Positions 57,973 to 64,000 of a stretch of DNA of 64,000 nucleotides are shown here, in pieces (position 1 is the first letter of the stretch; each line of letters begins with the position of its first letter). The notes beneath the pieces are model-generated. The model was not told where the DNA came from and did not search any database. It worked only from the letters and a program-made list of their open reading frames with translations. The stretch lies in the IMG/VR virus record IMGVR_UViG_3300037258_000514, positions 1 to 64,000 of that record. One strand, written 5' to 3'. The position numbers and the translations under genes were made by a program. Source of the DNA: a virus.

Positions 57973-58709
57973 TAAGTTAATGCTCTTCTCGGACGTCCCG
58001 ATGGTTTTATTCTGTGCGTGAGACCGTAATGCCAACCATCAGGTAGTTGTTCTGTTTTAAGTAATTTCCTATTGTTTATGCCATTTGTAATTAAGTTGTA
58101 AGGATTTGCTTTTAATGTAACGGATTGATGAAGAGAACGCTTTAACTTGATTTCTGCAGAAGACGCAATACGCATTAATGAAGCTTTTCTTGCGGCCTTA
58201 ATTTCGGGCCTTTCCCAAACAATAGCGTTCTTACTTCCGCGTACTTTCCTGTATTGGGGATCAGACCATGTTTCTCTTATCCTAGTAGATTTTCTAGCTC
58301 TACTTTCTGGCGTTGAATGAATTTGCTTACAGATTGTTTGAAATAACAATCCGTATCGTGGCCCACCTTTAGAAGATTCTAAAACGTTATAACCATTTCT
58401 TACTGAATCGAAAAGCTTAATGTACGCTCTTTCCATTTCAAGCAAAATTTCTCTATTGTAATCATCTTGATAGTAAAGAGGAAGAAGTAGAAAAGAACTA
58501 ACTTTATACTTTAGAAGAGCACTTCGTATTATCGGACCGATACTACTTCTTTCAGGAGAAGTGTAATCAAGCAAACGTGTTGCCACATTCTGACTGATAC
58601 CAACATATTTCTTTTCATTTAGCATGTTTTGAATACAATATATACCGGGACGATATTCAGGGATATTACGTTCTAACACTTTGAACCCGCGCCAGTCTGC
58701 GAATATCAT
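57972..58709 (-). CDS. GIY-YIG homing endonuclease
   Basis: The 245-residue product has Gly-Ile-Tyr-Cys-Ile (22-26) and Lys-Tyr-Val-Gly-Ile-Ser (34-39), Arg45 region, Tyr-x-Lys-Leu-Phe and Tyr-Asn-Val-Leu near 105-112. A basic C-terminal DNA-binding region with Lys/Arg helices follows. Its ATG directly follows the TAG of the polymerase gene in the same frame, and its TAA overlaps the clamp-loader start. It appears to have inserted between polymerase and clamp loader without harming either. Readthrough of the TAG would give a polymerase-endonuclease fusion. Confidence 0.75.
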   Translation of the reverse strand: MIFADWRGFKVLERNIPEYRPGIYCIQNMLNEKKYVGISQNVATRLLDYTSPERSSIGPIIRSALLKYKVSSFLLLPLYYQDDYNREILLEMERAYIKLFDSVRNGYNVLESSKGGPRYGLLFQTICKQIHSTPESRARKSTRIRETWSDPQYRKVRGSKNAIVWERPEIKAARKASLMRIASSAEIKLKRSLHQSVTLKANPYNLITNGINNRKLLKTEQLPDGWHYGLTHRIKPSGRPRRALT

Positions 58710-61220
58710 CTAGAAATAGCTCCCAGTAAATTTAGTTAGAGTTTCCAAATCGCACCAGTTATATCCTACTCGCGCTTCTGTCATAAGTGGTACCGTTACA
58801 AAAGGAAATCTTGGTTTAACTATTTCAACTCCTATCGTAGTAATATACGATTCCGTTTTATCTGAATCAGGTATCGCGAAGATTAGATCGTCATGAACAT
58901 TAACCCGAGGTAATAAATTCATATCTGTCTCAATTGCCATCTCAAATAGAGCGTTTTGGGCTTCTAACACAAGCTCTGCAGCAGTACCTTGAACAGGTGT
59001 ATTAATTACTTCGTTTCCAGGTAGTACTTCGTTCCTCTCTCTGCCTGTTAGTGAAGCTACCGTTCCCGTAGCTTTATACCTTCTAAACTGTCCGTCAACC
59101 CAAGCTTTTGTTACTTTATATTCTGTCCAGAATTCATGCAAGATCTCTTCGCAAATACGAAGCGGGATTCCCGTCCTTGTAGCAATAGATTTAGCAATTG
59201 ATCCATAAAAGCTGGCAAATACAAAATCAGTTTTAATGATCGTGCGCCCGCCTTTTAGTATGTGCTTCTCTGTTGTTTCTCCTGTCTTTTGTTTTAGACG
59301 ATCCATATAAGCCGGATAGGCTTTAATAATTCTATACAGCCATTTCCAGTGGATATCGTCATCATCTACAAAAGCTTTCTTTAAGACAGGATCTTTACTA
59401 AACATTGCGATAACTCTGCCTTCAAGTTGTCCATAGTCAAAAGCAGCAAACATATAACCAGGAGGAGGGATTATCTGACGTCTAACCTCTCTGTGCTTTC
59501 GTTTCGGCCAATTCTGCATGTTGGGATCGGCGCCAGAGAGGCGATAAGTGTTTGTGTGAACTACAGTATATTGTCCGTGGATAAGTCCATCTACACCGAT
59601 AATACGTCCCTTTAAAATCGGATCAACGTAAGTGGATTTTTGTTTTTCAACTTCTCTGTATTCAAGAGTTAAATCAATTAATCTACAACTTTTCTTCTCC
59701 GCTAATTTTTCAAGTTCGTCTGCTTCTGTAACATAGTTTATTTTTCCCGCTGCAGTGACGTTCGTTGGAACTTGATAGTGATAATACTTATCCAATACGT
59801 AAGCTAAAGTTTGACCTGAGGAAATACTAAATATTTTGCTTTCTTTTTTCTCAAAATCTCTAACTTCAGGTAATAATGAAGCTTCTTTTTCACATGCTTG
59901 AGATTTCTTAAATAAGTCTTTCTGTAGCGATTCACTCTCCTTAATGTCGTAGTTTAATCCCTGTACTTCCATTGCAACAGTTGATTGCACTGTTTGAACA
60001 CTGCGTCGGTAATTAGGCAATTGAACAGGAGGAAGCATTTCAAGCATTTGGTAATATAACAATGCTTCAGCCCAAGCATCCAGCGCATTATACTCTAAAA
60101 CTTGTTCAGGAGAATATTCAGATAAGCGCTCTTTATCAAGCGGTCCTAATCCCTGTCCTGCAAGTGCGTTGTTTGTTAACTGCTTTACATCAATACCGAA
60201 ATAAATACGTGATAGAACATCTAAACTACCAAGTCCTTTTCTCTTGTGAAGTAAACGTGCAAGAATTTCTGTATCATGTAATTTCTGTTTGTAGTTCTTT
60301 GTCAAACCTACGATCCAAGGAAGTTCCATACTAGCATGTTGTGCTATCCATTCTTTATCGGATAACATCATTTCAGTTAGTACTTCCATTCCCCACGGAT
60401 CTAAATCACCCGGCCATCTAACTTTGAATGAAAACGTGAGTATTCCATCAGAACATCCACAAGTAAGTAAACGCGCGTCACGTTGGTAATGTCGAAACTT
60501 AAACGTTTCAAAATCTATTGCATAAGGACTTCTTAATTTATGAAAAAGATTAAGAACTTCTTGCTTTGTTTTTGGATAGAGTATTTCTTTTGGGGGAATT
60601 TTAATCTTTGGCGGAGCTTGAAATTTGGTCTTAACGTTCTCAAAGAAGTTTATAAGGTCATTTTGGAAAAGAGGCAGTACTGTATTAACTGTACTTCCAT
60701 CTGCATAATCTTCTCTCTCAGCACGTGCGACGTAAGATGGATGAAAAGTAGATGTAAACCAGCAAACGTGATCTCCAACTATAACAGGAAAAGGAATTCC
60801 TCTTATTTTAGAGATTGTAGGAGCATCCGGCCAAAAATAATTGAGTGCCTCATTTCCAATACCAAGAATGGCATGGGGACGGAGACTTAGGATATCCTGT
60901 TTAAGAAAGTTGGCACAACAGCTTACCTCACGTGGTGTTGGAGTTCTATTCTTTGGTGGACGACATCTTACTGTGTTCTGCCAATAAAGCTTTTTCTCCC
61001 AGTTAGGAGGGAAGTTTTCACGAAGAAACTGTCCTGTCTTTCCAATAAACGGAAACCCTTTATCGTCTTCGGTTTGTCCAGGAGCTTCTCCAATTACCAA
61101 TACTTTGTAAGGACTTTGCTCCTTCGCTATTGCCATAGGCATGCGAGGGGTCTTTAATATTGGCCACTCCTGTTTCAAGGAGCAGGAATTGCAGCTGTCG
61201 AATTGTATTAGTCCGGGCAA
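58710..61220 (-). CDS. polA: DNA polymerase A with N-terminal uracil-DNA glycosylase domain
   Basis: The 836-residue protein has three parts. Residues 1-195 are a family 4-type uracil-DNA glycosylase: Gly-Glu-Ala-Pro-Gly (44-48), His-Pro-Ser-Tyr (160-163) and four Cys (10, 13, 86, 102) with the spacing of its Fe-S cluster. Residues 230-390 are a 3'-5' exonuclease (Asp236-Phe-Glu238, His-Asp-Thr-Glu, Tyr-Asn-Ala-Leu-Asp). The rest is family A polymerase: motif A Ala-Phe-Asp-Tyr-Gly-Gln-Leu-Glu-Gly-Arg, motif B Lys-Thr-Asp-Phe-Val-Phe-Ala-Ser-Phe-Tyr-Gly and motif C Val-His-Asp-Asp. It copies the phage genome and may sense or remove uracil. Confidence 0.9.
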   Translation of the reverse strand: MPGLIQFDSCNSCSLKQEWPILKTPRMPMAIAKEQSPYKVLVIGEAPGQTEDDKGFPFIGKTGQFLRENFPPNWEKKLYWQNTVRCRPPKNRTPTPREVSCCANFLKQDILSLRPHAILGIGNEALNYFWPDAPTISKIRGIPFPVIVGDHVCWFTSTFHPSYVARAEREDYADGSTVNTVLPLFQNDLINFFENVKTKFQAPPKIKIPPKEILYPKTKQEVLNLFHKLRSPYAIDFETFKFRHYQRDARLLTCGCSDGILTFSFKVRWPGDLDPWGMEVLTEMMLSDKEWIAQHASMELPWIVGLTKNYKQKLHDTEILARLLHKRKGLGSLDVLSRIYFGIDVKQLTNNALAGQGLGPLDKERLSEYSPEQVLEYNALDAWAEALLYYQMLEMLPPVQLPNYRRSVQTVQSTVAMEVQGLNYDIKESESLQKDLFKKSQACEKEASLLPEVRDFEKKESKIFSISSGQTLAYVLDKYYHYQVPTNVTAAGKINYVTEADELEKLAEKKSCRLIDLTLEYREVEKQKSTYVDPILKGRIIGVDGLIHGQYTVVHTNTYRLSGADPNMQNWPKRKHREVRRQIIPPPGYMFAAFDYGQLEGRVIAMFSKDPVLKKAFVDDDDIHWKWLYRIIKAYPAYMDRLKQKTGETTEKHILKGGRTIIKTDFVFASFYGSIAKSIATRTGIPLRICEEILHEFWTEYKVTKAWVDGQFRRYKATGTVASLTGRERNEVLPGNEVINTPVQGTAAELVLEAQNALFEMAIETDMNLLPRVNVHDDLIFAIPDSDKTESYITTIGVEIVKPRFPFVTVPLMTEARVGYNWCDLETLTKFTGSYF

Positions 61221-61221
61221 T

Positions 61222-61446
61222 TTACTTTGGTTCTAAGAGATAGATACCTACAATTGCATCCTGCATAAAATATGCAATGGTTTCAGTTTTATCTCCGTTA
61301 GTTTTATCTCTGTTAGTCTTATAAAGCGAGACTGTCGGCGCATACCAACCAGTTCCATCAGCTTCTATGTCAACATACTTAGTTGTTACAGATGCACGTA
61401 CTGCTGCGACATCGTTACCCCGAAATATTATCCTGTAAGTTTTCAT
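61222..61446 (-). CDS. Small beta-rich protein, unknown
   Basis: The 74-residue product has Tyr-Arg-Ile-Ile-Phe-Arg-Gly-Asn-Asp-Val-Ala-Ala-Val-Arg and alternating strands, and ends Ile-Tyr-Leu-Leu-Glu-Pro-Lys. It overlaps the clamp gene by 4 bases. Such small proteins are common beside phage clamps. No known role. Confidence 0.5.
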   Translation of the reverse strand: MKTYRIIFRGNDVAAVRASVTTKYVDIEADGTGWYAPTVSLYKTNRDKTNGDKTETIAYFMQDAIVGIYLLEPK

Positions 61447-62537
61447 TTTGCCTCTCCATCTACAACGTAAATAAACTCAGGTTCATCACCGCGAAGTACT
61501 AGCGTACTCTTTCCGTCCTTGTTAAGATAATCAAATACAATCGTCTTAACGTGCATTAAAGCAATAAGTAGTAGATCAGCTGATAGCGCAACTTGCTCAT
61601 ACTTAATATCGACAGGCAATCCTTCAGCAATAAAAAATTCTTCCGTTGAACTTGCGATGCCTGAATGCGATAAGATTAGTTTTCCATCTTCTACTTTAAC
61701 TGTGATCGTGAAGGATGTATTACGATCCGATAGGAAGCGCGCTCTTGTAATAAACTTTCTCACAGCATCGCCGTTTATCTTTGTTGTTTGTGTTTGTAAC
61801 TTGTAACCATCTATGAGTTCTTTTAAATCATGTTCTAAAGGAACTGAAATAGGTAAGTGGGCTTTTAGCCAATCGCCTTGAATGAAAATTCCATCTTTAG
61901 TAATGTCAATCGCACAGTTAGGACAAACGGATACAAATGTTGAAATAATTCCCGGAACTGGCGGACGCACAGTTACTTCGTTTCTAAGAAATGTTCCATC
62001 TTGTAATATAGGAAATGTTCCTCTTGGAATCTTCGAACAGGCAAGTGAGATTGAATTTGAGGATAACAAAAATAAATCATCGCCTACAGGTTTAAAAGCA
62101 ATCCCGTACAACCCAACAGAGACAGCATGAGCTTGACACGCTGATGCTGCAAGATCGAGTGCATCGCTAAGGCTTTTGCTAGGGATCCAAGGATATGATT
62201 GATGATCAAGTGCAGGGATTTGATGATCACTAAATACAATATTCCATCGCCCTGTAGCTGCTCCGCATTGCCAGTTAATTCTATTCTCTTTTTCAATAAA
62301 AGTAATTTCACTGTCACTAGGAAGTGAACGGGCTACTGCCAGTACAGCAACAGTATCCAATAACGTTGGTTTTGTTATACCTGTGTCATCACAAAGAATG
62401 GCTGCTGTACCAAACTCACTAGTACAACGAATTTGTTCTTTATCAATCTCAATACTTCGAAATAGAGAAGTGATACTACTTGAGAATGAGATTTTTGATA
62501 GGATATTTGTTATAGCAAGAAGTGCAGAAACTTTCAT
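61443..62537 (-). CDS. dnaN: Sliding clamp (DnaN-like)
   Basis: The 364-residue length matches bacterial beta clamps. Three alpha/beta repeats can be traced. They contain Ile-Arg-Cys-Thr-Ser-Glu-Phe near 37, 'lsdaldlaasAcqah..s..lyGiafkp..ddlfllssns.slA' in the middle (the usual 'S.yG...v.i......l.l.atds..l'), and 'kfitRarfl.drntsf' in the third. The typical C-terminal peptide-binding end is altered. It is accompanied by a clamp loader. Divergent, but length, pattern and context agree. Confidence 0.75.
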   Translation of the reverse strand: MKVSALLAITNILSKISFSSSITSLFRSIEIDKEQIRCTSEFGTAAILCDDTGITKPTLLDTVAVLAVARSLPSDSEITFIEKENRINWQCGAATGRWNIVFSDHQIPALDHQSYPWIPSKSLSDALDLAASACQAHAVSVGLYGIAFKPVGDDLFLLSSNSISLACSKIPRGTFPILQDGTFLRNEVTVRPPVPGIISTFVSVCPNCAIDITKDGIFIQGDWLKAHLPISVPLEHDLKELIDGYKLQTQTTKINGDAVRKFITRARFLSDRNTSFTITVKVEDGKLILSHSGIASSTEEFFIAEGLPVDIKYEQVALSADLLLIALMHVKTIVFDYLNKDGKSTLVLRGDEPEFIYVVDGEAK

Positions 62538-62555
62538 CTTTTCCTCTTCTTTACT

Positions 62556-62990
62556 TCAATTTTTTAGATTCGGTTCCTCGCAGAGTAGTTTAGTTCTTTC
62601 CAGCATGATAATTTTACCGAGATGATTTTCGCCCGCTCCGTTAACTGTCCCCCAGTAAGTATCTCCCCACCAATTGCCTTCTTCAAGCTGTTCATTGTCT
62701 GTATCAAGTAGCAGTTGCCGTAGCGGATTTACAGAAAATTTCTGTGCAACAAGTTCTTGCATAATCTTGTTGCGCATTTCATTCCAACCATCACGCAATT
62801 GGACAATTCTACCAAGGTGTTTAGCTTCTGATGCTTTACAGTGAAAAAACTTGGATCGCTCTTCCTTATTTCTACATTTGGCGGCTTGAAAGGCATTTTC
62901 AACGGATGGATATCTATCGCCTTCGTAGTAGATAAAACAACTCCAGAAGTTTGAAAGAAATCTGTATTGTCCAACAAAGTTGTTAATCAT
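62556..62990 (-). CDS. NADAR domain protein
   Basis: The 144-residue product has Tyr-Arg-Phe-Leu-Ser-Asn-Phe, Tyr-Pro-Ser-Val-Glu-Asn-Ala-Phe-Gln-Ala-Ala-Lys, Arg-Asp-Gly-Trp near 67, and Trp-Trp-Gly-Asp-Thr-Tyr-Trp-Gly. This is the signature of NADAR (YbiA-like) proteins. Family members act on ADP-ribose-linked compounds, and some remove ADP-ribose from guanine in DNA, which reverses DarT-type toxins. A phage copy could protect its DNA from such a defence; this is inference. It overlaps the preceding gene by 4 bases. Confidence 0.85.
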   Translation of the reverse strand: MINNFVGQYRFLSNFWSCFIYYEGDRYPSVENAFQAAKCRNKEERSKFFHCKASEAKHLGRIVQLRDGWNEMRNKIMQELVAQKFSVNPLRQLLLDTDNEQLEEGNWWGDTYWGTVNGAGENHLGKIIMLERTKLLCEEPNLKN

Positions 62991-63382
62991 ATAATTACTT
63001 GTCCTCCATTTGTTGGGGGAGGTAGCGTCATTGATTCTTCAACAGGCGTAAGGCGCTGCTTCTCGATAAGCTCAGCAATACACTCTCTGCCTGTTATTGT
63101 TACTTTTGTATAGAAGTTTTCAATCAGCTTTAAGCTAAGTTCGTTGATTACAGTTTTTTGCTCCCGCCCTGATTGAAGTATTTTTAAAGCATGTTCGCAG
63201 ATTTGATTAGTACAATCAGTAAACTCGGAAGTTTTATCCCCGTCAGCATGGAAGTGGGCATGACGTTCTTGAACGAGTGCAGCGAAGGCTGTGCGTAATT
63301 GGGTTTCTTCTTGCCTTTCATACAGTAGGTAAGATACAATTGTTTGTAATCTTGCTAACTGTACTTCCATCGTTGGACCCAT
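62987..63382 (-). CDS. Helical protein, unknown
   Basis: The 131-residue product is largely helical (Leu-Gln-Thr-Ile-Val-Ser-Tyr-Leu-Leu-Tyr-Glu-Arg) with two Cys and a His-Ala-His-Phe-His segment near 41-45, and a Pro/Gly-rich end. GAGAGGGA lies 6 bases before the ATG. It is the first gene after the repeated 29-bp element and may head its own transcript. Family not recognised. Confidence 0.5.
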   Translation of the reverse strand: MGPTMEVQLARLQTIVSYLLYERQEETQLRTAFAALVQERHAHFHADGDKTSEFTDCTNQICEHALKILQSGREQKTVINELSLKLIENFYTKVTITGRECIAELIEKQRLTPVEESMTLPPPTNGGQVII

Positions 63383-63430
63383 AAAATCCCTCTCATTAAT
63401 TTTCGTTATACTTTGATATACCGAAGCATC

Positions 63431-63459
63431 TAACTACTCGTTTAACGCTAAGCAAATCA
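63431..63459 (-). repeat. 29-bp intergenic element, copy B
   Basis: Reverse complement of the element at 16032-16060, identical over all 29 bases. It lies in the 95-base gap between two - strand genes, about 50 bases before the start at 63382. Relative to the downstream gene the orientation is the same as at 16032. This argues for a transcription or binding signal rather than a chance match. Confidence 0.6.
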
Positions 63460-63477
63460 CGTTAACTAGCAGGTGTT

Positions 63478-63786
63478 TTAGGATTCTTTCTGTTTTGGCG
63501 GACTAATTACAATGTCGAGTTCGCGCGTGCTCTGCTGAAATCCTACAGGACCTCTTTCACGAGATTCGACAATCCATGCTATCTTTTCCATCTGAGTAAG
63601 TGATGTTGCTGTACGATTAGAATAATCAGAACATTCCGCAACAGCAAATTTCATAATTGCATCTAGAATACCGCATTTAATAACATGCTCTAGATTTGCT
63701 CCTTTTACAACAGTTGCTTGTGAGCAAGTTTCGCAAAGTGACTTCTCAATTCGCGGTGTCCCATTTTTAACTTTAATTACAATCAT
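63478..63786 (-). CDS. Small protein with CxxC motif
   Basis: The 102-residue product has Leu-Cys-Glu-Thr-Cys-Ser at 17-22, Cys38 and Cys52, and a mixed alpha/beta rest (Glu-Lys-Ile-Ala-Trp-Ile-Val-Glu). A zinc site at the N-terminus is likely. It starts with an ATGA overlap on the gene before it. No family assigned. Confidence 0.5.
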   Translation of the reverse strand: MIVIKVKNGTPRIEKSLCETCSQATVVKGANLEHVIKCGILDAIMKFAVAECSDYSNRTATSLTQMEKIAWIVESRERGPVGFQQSTRELDIVISPPKQKES

Positions 63787-63947
63787 AGCGTTTTTACTTT
63801 TCTTGTCGGTGTTTTACATCTCATGCAGTGCATATCTTCTTTCCTACACTTGCCCTGTGAGAGAAGATAAAATCTTGCCTTACAAGACCCGCAGTAAATC
63901 TCGAAGATTTTTTCGCCTTTACTGTGCTTAGAAAGAAATTTGCTCAT
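63783..63947 (-). CDS. Small zinc-ribbon protein (54 aa)
   Basis: ATG at 63947 overlaps the stop of the partial gene before it (ATGA), and its own TGA overlaps the next ATG. The product has Tyr-Cys-Gly-Ser-Cys-Lys and, about 20 residues later, Cys-Met-Arg-Cys-Lys, a zinc ribbon, with a Lys/Arg-rich remainder. Such ribbons are typical of small phage transcription or DNA-binding proteins. Confidence 0.6.
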   Translation of the reverse strand: MSKFLSKHSKGEKIFEIYCGSCKARFYLLSQGKCRKEDMHCMRCKTPTRKVKTL

Positions 63948-64000
63948 ATTACTGCTAATTCGGCTTTAAGAATACACTCTTGGATTTTGTCCCAGTAGCG
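63944..64000 (-). CDS. Partial gene, C-terminal 18 residues
   Basis: The frame is open from the window edge to a TGA that overlaps the next ATG. The visible end reads Arg-Tyr-Trp-Asp-Lys-Ile-Gln-Glu and is helical. Too short for identification; the coupling with the zinc-ribbon gene shows the operon continues to the right. Confidence 0.45.
   Translation of the reverse strand, partial: RYWDKIQECILKAELAVI

Noticed and set aside
1-64000. Full recoding of TAG as a sense codon (genetic code 15)
   Set aside because: The long structural genes read through without TAG interruption and many genes clearly end at TAG, often with the next ribosome-binding site overlapping it. The suppressor tRNA may allow limited readthrough only.

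Overview
The window is a fragment of a tailed double-stranded DNA bacteriophage (Caudoviricetes) with an A+T-rich, densely packed genome. The tail genes point to a long, non-contractile (siphovirus) tail: head-tail connector, HK97-gp10-like protein, tail terminator, tail-tube protein, frameshifted tail assembly chaperone, 2118-residue tape measure and distal tail genes resembling the gene-transfer-agent set DUF2460, DUF2163, NlpC/P60 and tip protein. No terminase, portal, capsid or integrase gene is visible; these may lie outside the window. The host cannot be named. Several virion-cluster and neighbouring products carry Sec or lipoprotein signals, which suits a Gram-negative host, but this is inference.

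Layout. Positions 1-40.2 kb are all on the + strand. The first 4.3 kb hold the end of a radical SAM gene, a sugar-nucleotide epimerase and several glycosyltransferases. About 4.3-14.2 kb hold a zinc ribbon, a tail-fibre protein, exported or virion-decorating proteins and a 1205-residue repeat protein. About 14.2-36.5 kb hold the head-tail junction, tail tube, tape measure and baseplate, including a duplicated DUF2460/lectin-like/QD-repeat module and an acyl carrier protein. About 36.5-40.2 kb hold exported proteins and a papain-like peptidase. Two strong terminators at 40.26 and 40.76 kb bracket a tandem LuxR-HTH regulator. A consensus-like promoter at 40.81 kb then starts a short transcript with a PTH2-like protein and a tRNA array. 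The first tRNA has a CUA (amber-reading) anticodon. The others are a 50-nt armless tRNA-like element, a Lys(UUU) tRNA and a 3' half-tRNA.

From 41.57 kb to the end all genes are on the - strand and form the replication, recombination and nucleotide-modification arm. In transcription order (right to left) these include a NADAR protein, sliding clamp, UDG-exonuclease-PolA fusion, clamp loader, single-strand binding protein, QueE, QueF, RecA, a PD-(D/E)XK nuclease, SbcD, SbcC, a Vsr-like nuclease fused to QueD, and a DnaB-like helicase. QueD, QueE and QueF imply 7-deazaguanine synthesis, probably for DNA modification; QueC, FolE and the DNA transglycosylase are not in the window. Many genes overlap by 1-4 bases (ATGA, TAATG), indicating long coupled operons.

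The phage carries at least five homing-endonuclease-like elements, whole or decayed. Points that deserve a second look are the amber-suppressor tRNA together with an apparent excess of backed-up amber stops, the tRNA-like and half-tRNA elements, three neighbouring small proteins with the same C-terminal tail between sbcD and sbcC, a 29-bp intergenic element repeated on both arms, and the in-frame nuclease-QueD fusion.
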